A DNA stretch of 64,000 nt from Nitratireductor kimnyeongensis. Its GTDB lineage: Bacteria; Pseudomonadota; Alphaproteobacteria; Rhizobiales; Rhizobiaceae. Position numbers and translations under genes: made by a program. The notes under the pieces were generated by a model. It was not told the origin of the DNA. It did no database searches and was given only the letters and a program-made list of their open reading frames with translations. Below, one piece after another: positions 8,759-18,801 of the stretch; position 1 is the first letter of the stretch, and the number at the start of each line of letters is the position of its first letter. The stretch lies in assembly GCF_019891395.1 (NCBI RefSeq), contig NZ_CP078143.1, positions 310,001 through 374,000 on the forward strand, given 5' to 3'.

Positions 8759-10690
8759 TTGAGTGAAATCGACGCGAAACCGTCGATGGGGTGGCGTTTG
8801 CACGGGCCGTTGCTGCTCGCGCTTATGCTCGCCTTTTCGCCGCCTTCCGCCAATGCTTTCGAGCTGTTCGGCTTAAAGCTCTTTGGCAAGGACAAGAGTG
8901 CAGAAGAGCCGGACACGATCGGTGAACCCTGGAACTACACGGTAGAGTTCGTCCTTCCCTATGGCGCGGACGACACCGAAAAGAAGCTGAAAGGCGCCTC
9001 CTCTCTCTGGGCAGACCGCGAGAAACCCGCTTCCGGCGCAGCCGGGCTCATTGTCAAGGCGCGTGGCGACTATCGCCGCCTTCTGAATACGCTCTACGGC
9101 TCAGCGCTCTATGGCGGTTCCATCAGCATCACCATTGATGGCCAAGAGGCATCCAGTCTTCCCATCGACGCAGACATTTCCAACCCGGCCACTGTTCGGG
9201 TCGCTGTCGACCCCGGCTCCGTCTTTCATTTCGCCCAGGCGCGTATCGTCAATCAGGCGCCACCGCCGCTCAACCGCAAAGACCGTGTGGAAGACCCGGC
9301 AAAAGAGGGCTTCCAATCGGGAGAGGTAGCAGCCTCCGGAACCATCCTGAGAGCCGGTCGCCTTGCCGTCGAAGCCTGGCGCCATCAGGGGCATGCAAAG
9401 GCCGAGATCGTTGAGAGGCGCGTCACCGCCGCGCATGAAACGAAGACAGTGGATGCGATCCTTACCGTCGAACCTGGCCGTCGCGCGACCTATGGCGCTG
9501 TATCCGTCAGCGGAACGGAACGAATGGATCCCGACTTCGTGGCGCGCCAGACCGGGCTCGTTCCCGGACGCGAATACGACCCGGACGACATCGATCGGGC
9601 TCGCCAGCGCCTTTCAAAGCTAGACGTCTTTCGCTCCGCCCGGATCGAGGAAGCCGACGAGATCAGCGCTGACGGCATCCTGCCGCTTGCCGTCATCGTC
9701 CAGGAGCGCCTGCCCCGCCGATTCGGTGTCGGCGGCACCTATTCAACGCTGGACGGACTTGGCGTGCAGGCTTACTGGATGCACCGCAACCTCTTCGGTC
9801 GCGCCGAAAGACTCCGTTTCGAAGGACAGGTTTCCGGCATCGGCAACACATTCAAGCCGGAAGATCTGACCTACCGGGTCGGAACCAGCTTTCTCAAACC
9901 CGGCGTCTACACGCCCGACACGGATTTCCAGGCTTCGATATTCGGTGATCGGGAGGTTCTCGAACGCTATACGCGCACCGCGGTAAGCGCTGAGTTCGGC
10001 TTCCGGCACGAATTTACCGAAGAGCTTTCCGGAAGCCTGTTCGCCAATGCCGGCCGTGCCCGCTTCGAAGACGATTTCGGAACACGCGACTTCACGACGA
10101 TAGGTCTCGCGGGCACGCTGACTTATGACAGCCGGGACAACCCTGCCGACGCAACCGAAGGCTATTTTGCCGAGTTGTCGCTCGAGCCGTTCTACGAAAT
10201 GGAATATCGCAACCTGGCCGCCCGCATGCTTCTGGAAGGCCGCGCCTACCATGATTTCGGCAGCGATGGTCGCTTTGTGCTGGCCGGACGCGCAAAAATC
10301 GGCGCCCTGGTGGGTGCGCCCATTGATGAAACACCCCCAGATAAGCTCTTCTTCGCCGGCGGTGGCGGTTCAGTCCGGGGTTATGCCTATCGCAACATCG
10401 GCGTCGAGACGGCGGACGGTACTGCGGGCGGCCGCTCGTTGATGGAGGCCTCGGCCGAACTGCGCGCACGCGTCACGAATTCTATCGGTGTCGTTGGATT
10501 CATTGACGCCGGCACTGTCGGTGCGGAATCCTTCCCTGACTTTTCGGAGGACGTGCGAATCGGCGTCGGCGCCGGTCTACGCTACCTCACCCCGTTAGGG
10601 CCCGTGCGTCTCGACGTCGCCGTCCCGCTCGATCGACGCGACGGCGATCCGAGCGTTGCCGTTTATGTCGGAATAGGACAAGCGTTTTGA
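8759..10690 (+). CDS. tamA: Autotransporter assembly complex outer-membrane component (BamA/Omp85 family)
   Basis: Omp85-family outer-membrane protein: periplasmic POTRA domains in the N-terminal half (one recognisable as YGAVSVSGTERMDPDFVARQ... with the P-G-x-x-Y/Y-D-x-x-D pattern GREYDPDDIDRARQRL) and a 16-strand barrel domain with the YDSRDNPADATEGYF and GGGGSVRGYAYRNIG motifs, the latter holding the conserved RGY loop. It ends with the aromatic beta-signal GIGQAF. A signal peptide with core GPLLLALMLAFSPPSANA is present. Start is uncertain: a TTG at 8759 has GGGAG about 6 bases upstream, while the ATG at 8786 begins right at the signal peptide but has no ribosome site; an ATG at 8642 also exists. 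It overlaps tamB by four bases. Confidence 0.88.
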   Translation: MSEIDAKPSMGWRLHGPLLLALMLAFSPPSANAFELFGLKLFGKDKSAEEPDTIGEPWNYTVEFVLPYGADDTEKKLKGASSLWADREKPASGAAGLIVKARGDYRRLLNTLYGSALYGGSISITIDGQEASSLPIDADISNPATVRVAVDPGSVFHFAQARIVNQAPPPLNRKDRVEDPAKEGFQSGEVAASGTILRAGRLAVEAWRHQGHAKAEIVERRVTAAHETKTVDAILTVEPGRRATYGAVSVSGTERMDPDFVARQTGLVPGREYDPDDIDRARQRLSKLDVFRSARIEEADEISADGILPLAVIVQERLPRRFGVGGTYSTLDGLGVQAYWMHRNLFGRAERLRFEGQVSGIGNTFKPEDLTYRVGTSFLKPGVYTPDTDFQASIFGDREVLERYTRTAVSAEFGFRHEFTEELSGSLFANAGRARFEDDFGTRDFTTIGLAGTLTYDSRDNPADATEGYFAELSLEPFYEMEYRNLAARMLLEGRAYHDFGSDGRFVLAGRAKIGALVGAPIDETPPDKLFFAGGGGSVRGYAYRNIGVETADGTAGGRSLMEASAELRARVTNSIGVVGFIDAGTVGAESFPDFSEDVRIGVGAGLRYLTPLGPVRLDVAVPLDRRDGDPSVAVYVGIGQAF

Positions 10691-13600
10691 TCCGCTTTTT
10701 TGCAGCTCTGATCCTGCTTTTCGTCCTGCTGCCTGCCATGGCGCAGGACACCCCCAGCGAGCGCACGCCCGATGAAGAGCGCTCTTTCTTCACACGTCTT
10801 CTGGAAGATCAGCTCTCCACCCCGAACCGGCAGATTCGCATTTCCGGCATCTCCGGTGCTCTGTCGTCGCAGGCCACCATCCGTGAGATCACCATCGCCG
10901 ACCGGGAGGGCATCTGGCTGCGCATCGACAACGCCTCCATCGACTGGAGCCGCTCCACCCTTCTTCTGCGCCAGCGCCTCGAAGTCCAGAAGCTCGCCGC
11001 AGAAACGATCCTGGTCACGCGCCGTCCGCTGCCGGATGAGGGGCTGCCGTCGCCCGAATCACGCTCTTTCCAGGTCCCCGAACTGCCGCTAGCCGTCAAT
11101 CTCGAACAGCTCGAGATAAAAGAAGCAACGTTCGGGCAGGAGGTTTTCGGCCTTTCTGCAAACCTCGCCCTGACCGGCGCCCTGAAAATCGACAGCGGAA
11201 CCCTCGAGAGCAATTTCGATGTACAGCGACTGGACGGTCCTGGTGGACAGTTTGCCCTTGATGCTGCGTATTCCAACGAAACCGAGATACTGGATCTCGA
11301 TCTGGTCCTTGATGAACCCGCAAACGGTGTGGTCGCCAATCTTCTGAATGTCCAGGGCCGTCCGCCTCTCAAGCTTACCCTTGCCGGCAGTGGGCCGCTG
11401 AGCATGCTTGACGTCAAGCTGGCGCTTGAGGCCGACGGTGTACCCGCCTTCGGAGGGACGGCGCGACTTCGCGAACGTGAGGAAGGGCTTGGCTTTTCGG
11501 CCAGTCTCGCAGGGTCTATCCGACGGCTCGTGCCGGTCCAGTTTCAGGATTTCTTCGGCGCGGGGACCCGCATCAACGTCAACGGCGTATCGAAAAACGG
11601 CGGCGGGATCCTGCTTGAAAATTTTCAGGTCGCCAGCGCCTCCATGCGTATCGAGGCTGTTGCGGAGACGAGCAGCGACAATTTTCTCACCGCTCTCTCC
11701 CTTGGCGCCTCCGTCGCCAACCCCAAAGGCAACCGTGTGCTGTTGCCGGTCGCCGGTGGTCAAACCTCCCTGCAATCGGCGAAACTGGATGTCACCTTTG
11801 GCGAGGCCGGTTCCGACCGCTGGAACGGAAAAATCGAACTGGATGGGCTTCAAACCGCGGAATTCGCCGCTGGTCAGACCATCCTTACGATGGGCGGACT
11901 TGCACAGAACCTGAATAATCCCCTTTCACGCCGCATAAGCTTCGAGGTCGACGGTGGCCTCTCCGAGATCACCGCAACGCAGGCAAAGATCGCCGAGGCA
12001 CTCGGTGATACCATTGATATCATGGCGCGGGGTGACTGGCAGGCAGGCAATCCTGTCTTGCTGGAAAACGTAAGCATTTCTGGAAACGGGCTGGAGGCCG
12101 CCTTCGCCGGCCAGATCGATGATTTCGCCTTTAACGGCGATATCAAGCTTAGAGCAGCCGACATTGCGCCCTTCTCCGGCCTTGCGGATCAGGCACTGGG
12201 CGGTTCGGTCAATCTCGTCGCCAATGGCACGGTGCGCCCCATCAGCGGCGCTTTCGATCTCGACCTCGACGGTACGGCAACCGACCTGCGTATCGAGAAC
12301 GAGATTGCCGGAAACCTGCTTGCGGGAACCACGCGTGTGGAGGGCGGTGTGGCTCGAGGTCCCGAAGGGTTGACCGCGCGGGCATTGTCCCTCGCAAACA
12401 ATCAGTTCAGCATGCAGGCCGATGGTACCTTTGCCACCGGAACAGCGAATTTCCGCTTCGACGCCGCACTGGAAGATATGGCGCTTCTTGCAGATAATGC
12501 GTCGGGCCGCCTGACAGCCACAGGCCGCGCCGAAGGAGCGGAGGAACGCATCAATCTGACGCTGAAAGCCGATGCGCCGCGCGGCAGGCTGTCCGGCCGC
12601 GATCTCAGCAATGCCACGATCGGTTTCGACGGACAGCTCGAAAATGATACTCTAACGGGCGCCGTGGACGGTACCGCCTTTCTGGCGGGCGAGCGCGTGG
12701 ACCTCTCCAGCCAGCTTGTCCTTTCGCCGGATCAAAGACGGATGACGGAATTTTCATTCCGTGCCGGCGGCGCGACCGCCAGCGGCAACATCGTGCAGAA
12801 TGTGCGCGAAAACCTGATCGACGGAAAGGTCAACATCGATGCCGCCGATGTGTCCACCGCCGCTGCCCTCCTCCTGCGTGAGGCAACCGGCAGTGTGAAG
12901 GCCGACCTGTCTCTTTCACACGTCGGCGAAAACCAGATTGCAGACATCAACGCCACAATCCGTGACCTGAACGTCGAGCAGACGCGCATTTCCACCGCGG
13001 CAATCGCCGCCACCGTCGAGGACTTGTTTGGTGTCCCCTCGGCGGTCGGCTCGATCAATGCAGAAGGGATCAGTGCTGGCGGTGTCAACGTCGCTTCAAT
13101 TGAAGCCACCGCGCGCAAGAACGCCGGTGCAACAGATTTCGAGGGCAAAGCCCTTCTTGAACAGGGCACCGAAATTGAGACCAGGGGCGCGCTCGCACCT
13201 GAAGGCGAAGGCTATCGCCTTCGGATCAACGAACTCCGCCTGGACCAGGGTGCTGTTAAGGCCCGTCTTCTGGATCCCACGTCCCTTCTTGTGGACGGCA
13301 GCGTCTACACGCTCGATCCAACAGCGATTGATGTTGCGGGCGGTCGCATCACCGCCGGAGGGCGCATCGCCGATATTCTCGATCTCGCCGTCAACCTACA
13401 AGAGGTCCCGCTTTCCATCGCCAACACGATCCAGCCTGGGCTAGGTCTTGGCGGCACGCTCGACGGCAATGCTGAGATCAAAGGCACCCGCGACAATCCG
13501 CTGGTGAATTTCGACGTCGACGGACGCGAAATCACGTCACCTGTTCTGGCACAGGCAGGCCTGAGGGCGCTGACGATCGATGCAACCGGGACGAGCCGCG

Positions 13601-15306
13601 ACAATCGGCTGAACCTCGACACCAGCATCAGCAGCCCGGAAGGGTTGAACGCCTCCGCAAGCGGCGCGGTCCCCTTCGATGACGGGCAGCTTTCCCTGGA
13701 TGTCGCTCTCAACGCTTTCCCTCTGGCCGCCCTGAACCGTGTCGTGCGCGGTCAGGACCTTGCCGGACAGCTGACAGGCAGCGCTCGGGTGACGGGCAAG
13801 CTTGCAAAGCCGCAGGCAAGCTTCGACATGCGCGCCACCGGTCTACGGGCTGCACCTTTGTCCGGTGCTGGCCTTGGCCCGCTTCAGCTCGCTGCCAGCG
13901 GCCGTTACGCAGGCGATGCGATTGAACTGGCCCGGTTGACGGCGGACGGCCCGTCCGGGCTTGGCGTGGAAGCGAGTGGCACAATCCCGCTGTCCGGTTC
14001 CGGCCTTGGGCTCAACCTTGCAGGTACGGCACCGCTTTCCATCGCCAATCGCTTTCTTGCCGATCGTGGAACCCAGCTTTCCGGAACTGCCTCCGCCAAT
14101 ATCCGCGTCTCCGGTGCCGTGGCCGATCCTATCATTGATGGCACGATCTCGACCGCCAACGCTTCTGCCGTCGATCCCCTCACCAATCTGCGCATTGGAG
14201 ACGTGCGCCTGGCCGCAGCCGTCAATGGCGATCGGGTGACGATCACCGAAGGCTCTGCCGCCCTGGCCGCCGGCGGTCGCGTGTCCGTCTCCGGCACGAT
14301 CTCGACCAATGCTCAGGCGGGATTTCCCGCCGATCTGAGAATCGGGCTGAACGACGCCAGACACACCGACGGCGAAATGCTGACAGCGACCGTCAACGGT
14401 GCCCTGACGATGACAGGCGCCCTCACCCGCGACCCGCTGCTTGCTGGCGAGGTGAACGTGGAACGTGCCGAAATTCTCGTGCCGGAAAGCATCGGTGGCG
14501 GCGCTGCTGAGATCAACGTGCGCCATATCGATCCGCCCCCGGCTGTTCAGCGCACGCTGGAGCGCGCCCGCGCAGATGACGGTACACCCATGCCCTCGGC
14601 GCGTCCGAGCGTCATGCGGCTCGATGTCAACGTGACAGCGCCGGCTCGCATCTTCGTGCGTGGGCGCGGCCTTGATGCCGAACTTGGAGGCTCGGTGAGA
14701 TTGACAGGGCCGGTAACCAACATACAGCCGGTCGGAGGCTTCAAGCTCATTCGCGGCCGTCTATCCATCATCGGTCAGCGCATCACCTTCGACGAGGGAG
14801 AAGTCACCATGGTGGGCGATCTCGATCCGCAGCTCGATTTCGTCGCCCGCTCACGCGGCAACGACATCATCGTCTTCATCAATGTGAATGGTCGTGTCTC
14901 CGACCTGAACATCACATTCTCTTCGCAGCCCGAACTGCCGGAGGACGAAGTGTTGGCGCGCCTCATCTTCAACCGAGGCATCAACGAACTCTCCGCCGTG
15001 CAGATTGCACAGCTTGCGGCAGCCGCCGCAGAATTGGCGGGCGGATCCAACAGCTCCTTGCTGGGCTCATTGCGCAGTGCAACAGGACTTGACGATTTGG
15101 ATGTCGTCACCGACAGCGAAGGCAACGCGGCGGTGCGCGCGGGCCGCTACATTCAGGACAATATCTATCTTGGAGTGGAAGCTGGCGCGAAAGGCACGAC
15201 ACGCGGCACGATCAACCTCGACATTACCGAGGATCTCAAAGCACGTGGTGCGGTGGGATCCGACGGCGATTCAAGCCTCGGGATCTTCTTCGAAAAAGAC
15301 TATTGA
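10687..15306 (+). CDS. tamB: Translocation and assembly module TamB (DUF490, AsmA-like bridge protein)
   Basis: A 1539-residue inner-membrane-anchored periplasmic protein of the TamB/YtfN family. The N-terminal MIRFFAALILLFVLLPAMAQ is a signal anchor; the rest is a long series of amphipathic beta repeats that in this family form a hydrophobic-groove taco bridging to the outer membrane for lipid transport and for partnership with TamA. The last 350 or so residues are the conserved DUF490 domain, including GGFKLIRGRLSIIGQRITFD and the C-terminal YIQDNIYLGVEAG segment. Translation starts with TTG at 10687 inside the tamA stop region (TTGA overlap), which indicates coupling. Length is normal for alphaproteobacteria. 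Many antisense frames inside it are GC artefacts. Confidence 0.92.
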   Translation: MIRFFAALILLFVLLPAMAQDTPSERTPDEERSFFTRLLEDQLSTPNRQIRISGISGALSSQATIREITIADREGIWLRIDNASIDWSRSTLLLRQRLEVQKLAAETILVTRRPLPDEGLPSPESRSFQVPELPLAVNLEQLEIKEATFGQEVFGLSANLALTGALKIDSGTLESNFDVQRLDGPGGQFALDAAYSNETEILDLDLVLDEPANGVVANLLNVQGRPPLKLTLAGSGPLSMLDVKLALEADGVPAFGGTARLREREEGLGFSASLAGSIRRLVPVQFQDFFGAGTRINVNGVSKNGGGILLENFQVASASMRIEAVAETSSDNFLTALSLGASVANPKGNRVLLPVAGGQTSLQSAKLDVTFGEAGSDRWNGKIELDGLQTAEFAAGQTILTMGGLAQNLNNPLSRRISFEVDGGLSEITATQAKIAEALGDTIDIMARGDWQAGNPVLLENVSISGNGLEAAFAGQIDDFAFNGDIKLRAADIAPFSGLADQALGGSVNLVANGTVRPISGAFDLDLDGTATDLRIENEIAGNLLAGTTRVEGGVARGPEGLTARALSLANNQFSMQADGTFATGTANFRFDAALEDMALLADNASGRLTATGRAEGAEERINLTLKADAPRGRLSGRDLSNATIGFDGQLENDTLTGAVDGTAFLAGERVDLSSQLVLSPDQRRMTEFSFRAGGATASGNIVQNVRENLIDGKVNIDAADVSTAAALLLREATGSVKADLSLSHVGENQIADINATIRDLNVEQTRISTAAIAATVEDLFGVPSAVGSINAEGISAGGVNVASIEATARKNAGATDFEGKALLEQGTEIETRGALAPEGEGYRLRINELRLDQGAVKARLLDPTSLLVDGSVYTLDPTAIDVAGGRITAGGRIADILDLAVNLQEVPLSIANTIQPGLGLGGTLDGNAEIKGTRDNPLVNFDVDGREITSPVLAQAGLRALTIDATGTSRDNRLNLDTSISSPEGLNASASGAVPFDDGQLSLDVALNAFPLAALNRVVRGQDLAGQLTGSARVTGKLAKPQASFDMRATGLRAAPLSGAGLGPLQLAASGRYAGDAIELARLTADGPSGLGVEASGTIPLSGSGLGLNLAGTAPLSIANRFLADRGTQLSGTASANIRVSGAVADPIIDGTISTANASAVDPLTNLRIGDVRLAAAVNGDRVTITEGSAALAAGGRVSVSGTISTNAQAGFPADLRIGLNDARHTDGEMLTATVNGALTMTGALTRDPLLAGEVNVERAEILVPESIGGGAAEINVRHIDPPPAVQRTLERARADDGTPMPSARPSVMRLDVNVTAPARIFVRGRGLDAELGGSVRLTGPVTNIQPVGGFKLIRGRLSIIGQRITFDEGEVTMVGDLDPQLDFVARSRGNDIIVFINVNGRVSDLNITFSSQPELPEDEVLARLIFNRGINELSAVQIAQLAAAAAELAGGSNSSLLGSLRSATGLDDLDVVTDSEGNAAVRAGRYIQDNIYLGVEAGAKGTTRGTINLDITEDLKARGAVGSDGDSSLGIFFEKDY

Positions 15307-15321
15307 TCCGGACAAAAGAAA

Positions 15322-15343
15322 GCCGGCCAGAGGACTGGCCGGC
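15322..15343 (-). terminator. Hairpin between convergent tamB and pcm, T-rich on the minus strand
   Basis: GCCGGCCAG-AGGA-CTGGCCGGC, a perfect 9-bp stem with a 4-base loop. On the minus strand it is followed by TTTCTTTTG, so it best fits termination of leftward transcripts from pcm; it could also stop tamB transcripts. The roughly 135 bases between it and pcm hold nothing recognisable. Confidence 0.6.
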
Positions 15344-15479
15344 AAACGGCGCGCTTGGTTCGGGTCGGGGGGATGGTGGGTGCGCGCCTTGTCTTTGAAA
15401 CATCGCTGGGCAACAAAGGTTCCACAAAAAATCTCAACTTCGCGAATCCCGCGCAAATCGTTCATCCGGGAGACGCGTC

Positions 15480-16148
15480 TCAGCGTTGCCAGCCCTGCGC
15501 GCCGATCAGAGGAACGAAAGAAACCGTCGCAAGAACCTCCGTGCGAAAGTCGCTGTCCCCGTCACGCACCACGCAGGTGAGCTTCTGGGCACCGGGCGTT
15601 GACCCAACCGGCATGACTAGCCTTCCATTGAGAGCGAGTTGCGCTTGCAGCGCTTCCGGCACCCGCGGCCCTGCAGCGGTCACTATGATGGCATCAAACG
15701 GCCCTTCTTCCGGCAGCCCCAGCGTACCGTCACCCACAACAATACTCACATTGTCGAGGTAGCCCGCCTCTCCCAGGCGTCGCCGCGCCGCAATCGCCAG
15801 AGAATCGTGCCGCTCAATCGAAAAAACATGTCCGGCGATGCGAGACAGGATGGCCGTGGAATAGCCCGACCCCGTCCCGACCTCGAGAACCCGGCTTTGC
15901 GGCTTTATATCTGCCACCTCGGTCATCAGCGCAACGATATAGGGCTGGGATATGGTCTGCCCGTCGCCGATGGGCAGAGCTCCATCTTCATAGGCCAGCT
16001 CGGCAAGATGCTCCGGCACAAACAGATCGCGCGGCACTTCAGCCATTGCATCGAGCACGGTGTCGGACACGATGCCACGCCGTCTCAACACCGCAAGCAT
16101 CGCGCCGCGGCGGTCGTCGTTCTGTTCGGTATGTTGCTTGCTGCTCAA
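15480..16148 (-). CDS. pcm: Protein-L-isoaspartate O-methyltransferase
   Basis: SAM-dependent enzyme that methylates L-isoaspartyl residues in damaged proteins and so starts their repair. The 222-residue length, the opening VLDAMAEVPRDLFVPEH, the DGQTISQPYIVALM segment and the SAM-binding motif LEVGTGSGYSTAILS (about residues 90-104) are all typical; GPFDAIIVTAAGPRVPEAL matches the later motif of the family. It is a single gene read leftward, with the tRNA-Lys gene upstream on the same strand. In many rhizobia pcm follows surE and serS, but that linkage is absent here. Confidence 0.9.
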   Translation of the reverse strand: MSSKQHTEQNDDRRGAMLAVLRRRGIVSDTVLDAMAEVPRDLFVPEHLAELAYEDGALPIGDGQTISQPYIVALMTEVADIKPQSRVLEVGTGSGYSTAILSRIAGHVFSIERHDSLAIAARRRLGEAGYLDNVSIVVGDGTLGLPEEGPFDAIIVTAAGPRVPEALQAQLALNGRLVMPVGSTPGAQKLTCVVRDGDSDFRTEVLATVSFVPLIGAQGWQR

Positions 16149-16317
16149 ACCTGCCCGGCTTCGGTCGTGAAGAAAATGTCCAACCCCTATATTGCAGCCA
16201 AACGCATCTCACCGTCCATCCTTGCGCCCATGAACTTATGCATGGCAGAGCAGGAACCGCGCATAGCTCGACTGGCCAGGGGCGGATAATTCGTTTGAAA
16301 TGCAAAGAAAAAAAGTT

Positions 16318-16393
<76 letters not shown>

Positions 16394-16499
16394 GACCAAT
16401 TCGGGCGGCGATCTGGTCGCCGTCAACCGAATGACCGGCTCCTTAAACGGTTTCTGCCATGCATGCAAGACACTCTGACACGAGTTTGTCACTTATTGC

Positions 16500-17417
16500 T
16501 CAAATCAACAGTTTCCCCTCCGCCACCCGCACCGCATGACCGCCGATCCGGGCAGAAGTGATCGCCCCCAGATGGACGTCCACCTCCAGGCGGATGCTGG
16601 ACGGCCGGCCCATTTCAATGCCTTGCTCGATCAGGAAGCCATGTGCGCCATCGACAAGCGCATCATGCTGCATGATCGCACCCGCAAAGGCAGCAGCCGC
16701 CGAACCCGTTGCTGGATCTTCGGGTATCCCGTCATCAGGAGCAAACATGCGAACGTGAAATGCATGATCGTGGTTCACCGTTTCGCGGCAATAGATGTAC
16801 GGGGCAGCGGATGGCCCCTCGATCCGAGGGACAAGCGAACGCCAGAGGGCGGGATCGATCTGCGCACGGCGCGCCACGCTTAGATTGGCCACCGGCACAC
16901 AAATATAGGGAACCCCTGCACTCCACGTGCTGATGGTGTGATTCTCGAACCCGATCTCATGATGACCGAGCCCGAGAGCAGCAGCCACCGCCTCCGGTTC
17001 TATCGGGAACGGAAGCGTCATGGGCAATTTGGGAAGATCGAACTCGGCATAGGCCACGTCCTTCCCCGCCGTGACAGCGCAGCGCACCGGTCCCACCGCC
17101 TCCTCCAGCATCATGATCGAAGTCTGGGAGCTCCCATCACCCGGTCCCGCCCGCTCAGCTAGAGCGATCGCGGCTCCCACCGTCGGGTGACCAGCGAAAG
17201 GCAATTCCGAACGCGGCGTGAAGATGCGCAGATGCGCTGTGTGGCTCTTGCTCGCCGCTTGTCCGATAAAAACGGTCTCCGAGAGATTGAACTCCCGCGC
17301 GATCCTCTGCATCACCGCATCATCCATCCCGTCCGCATCCAACACCACGGCCAATGGGTTTCCTGAAAGGGACTCAGCGGAAAAAACGTCATAAATATAA
17401 TAGTTTCGACCAGTCAT
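16500..17417 (-). CDS. PhzF family isomerase-fold protein
   Basis: A 305-residue PhzF/diaminopimelate-epimerase-fold protein. The catalytic glutamate lies in FNLSETVFIG, and the two-domain signature ELPFAGHPTVGAA and DPATGSAAAAFAGAIM are intact. Relatives catalyse isomerisations such as the PhzF step of phenazine synthesis, but most members, including this one with no phenazine genes around it, have no assigned substrate. I chose the ATG at 17417, preceded by GAGAGG, over an in-frame GTG at 17429. It is monocistronic and divergent from the MacAB-like operon. Confidence 0.85.
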   Translation of the reverse strand: MTGRNYYIYDVFSAESLSGNPLAVVLDADGMDDAVMQRIAREFNLSETVFIGQAASKSHTAHLRIFTPRSELPFAGHPTVGAAIALAERAGPGDGSSQTSIMMLEEAVGPVRCAVTAGKDVAYAEFDLPKLPMTLPFPIEPEAVAAALGLGHHEIGFENHTISTWSAGVPYICVPVANLSVARRAQIDPALWRSLVPRIEGPSAAPYIYCRETVNHDHAFHVRMFAPDDGIPEDPATGSAAAAFAGAIMQHDALVDGAHGFLIEQGIEMGRPSSIRLEVDVHLGAITSARIGGHAVRVAEGKLLI

Positions 17418-17547
17418 CTCGCCTCTCACAGAAAAATCCAGATCATCGCAGCAATGCGGCGGTGCGGACCCTGCTTCGCCATCTTTTGCCCACTTTCCTC
17501 ATACCACGTCAGAACGAAATGGGGGGCGCCGCAAACAACAGGCGACC

Positions 17548-18801
17548 ATGGAAATGACGAGCCATGAAGTTGACGGGCCCGCGACTGCACAGTGTCGGGA
17601 GGCAAGCACCGATCTCGATCCGAAACGCCGCCCGAAACACCGCCCAAAACGCCATCATTGGCTATTGCTTCTCTCCCTCGCGGCGGTGCTGGCGACAGGC
17701 ATCTGGGTCTTCGCCAGCACCCGATCCATCCCGGCGGGAAGCGCATATATGCTTCACCCGGTCGAACGCGGCGATCTTGTCGCACAGGTGGCGACAACGG
17801 CGGTGTTGCGCCCTCGCACCCAGATCGAGATATCGAGCGAACTGAAAGGCACGGTGCAGTCGGTTCCTGTGCAACAGAGCCAGCGCATCCGGCGTGGAGA
17901 CATCCTGGCAACACTCGATTCCACTGTGTTCCAATATGCCGTCGAGCGGGCAGAGGCGCTGGTGGCAACGGCAAGGGCGAGCCTGTCCGACGCCGAGATT
18001 TCCTTGCGCGAAGCCGAACGCAAGCTCGAAAGAGCCCAGGCCCTGAAAGCGAGAAGTGCACTCAGCGAGCAAAAGCTCGAAGACATGCAGGCCGAACGCG
18101 ATCGTGCCCGAAACAAGGTCGCTACCGCACGAGCCGATCTTGCGGCCAATGAGGCCGATCTCAAGCTGAGGCGCTTCGACCTCAGCCGGACCACGATCCG
18201 CTCCCCGATCGACGGGGTGGTATTGGCGCGCAAGGCCGAGCCTGGCAAAACGATGTTCGCCTCTTCAGACGACGGGGTGCTCTTTATTCTCGCCGAGAAT
18301 CTGGAGCAGATGGAACTGGTCGCGAAGATCAACGAGGCCGATATCGGCACGGTCCAACCTGGGCAACAGTCGAGTTTTACCGTCGAAGCCTATCCCGACC
18401 AGACCTTCAGCGCGACAATCCGTGATGTCTCTTTCGCCCACAAGACCGAAAACGATGTGGTGACCTATGAGGCAAACCTCGATGTACGCAACATGGACCT
18501 CAGATTGCGTCCAGGCATGACGGCCTCTGTTTCGATCAAGACAGACGAAGCGCACGAAGCTCTCCTCATCCCCACCAGCGCGCTGCGCTATCGGCCACCC
18601 ACCCTTGAAGAGGCATCCTCTCGGCTCCCTTCCGGCGAACCCGGCAATTCCGCGCTTGTCCACGTGCTTGAGAACGACGAGCCGAGGGCGGTCCGGGTGA
18701 AGCTTGGTGTGCGCAACTGGGAAAAAGCCGAGGTCGTCTCCGGCCTCTCGCTTGGGCAGAATGTGATCACCGGTGAACAGATCGGCGGACTGCTCCAATG
18801 A
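17548..18801 (+). CDS. MacA-like periplasmic adaptor subunit of a tripartite ABC efflux pump
   Basis: HlyD/RND-type membrane fusion protein of 417 residues. A basic cytoplasmic tail (about 1-36) precedes one transmembrane helix (WLLLLSLAAVLATGIWVFA, about 38-56). Next come a barrel-sandwich hybrid half-motif, a long alpha-helical hairpin (about residues 125-210, rich in Glu, Arg and Ala heptads), the returning lipoyl half with TTIRSPIDGVVLARKAEPG, and beta-barrel and membrane-proximal domains with LRPGMTASVSIKTD. It should join the ABC transporter encoded by the next two genes to an outer-membrane channel that is not encoded here. The stop overlaps the next start as ATGA. Cargo is unknown; macrolides or peptides are typical for the family. 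Confidence 0.85.
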   Translation: MEMTSHEVDGPATAQCREASTDLDPKRRPKHRPKRHHWLLLLSLAAVLATGIWVFASTRSIPAGSAYMLHPVERGDLVAQVATTAVLRPRTQIEISSELKGTVQSVPVQQSQRIRRGDILATLDSTVFQYAVERAEALVATARASLSDAEISLREAERKLERAQALKARSALSEQKLEDMQAERDRARNKVATARADLAANEADLKLRRFDLSRTTIRSPIDGVVLARKAEPGKTMFASSDDGVLFILAENLEQMELVAKINEADIGTVQPGQQSSFTVEAYPDQTFSATIRDVSFAHKTENDVVTYEANLDVRNMDLRLRPGMTASVSIKTDEAHEALLIPTSALRYRPPTLEEASSRLPSGEPGNSALVHVLENDEPRAVRVKLGVRNWEKAEVVSGLSLGQNVITGEQIGGLLQ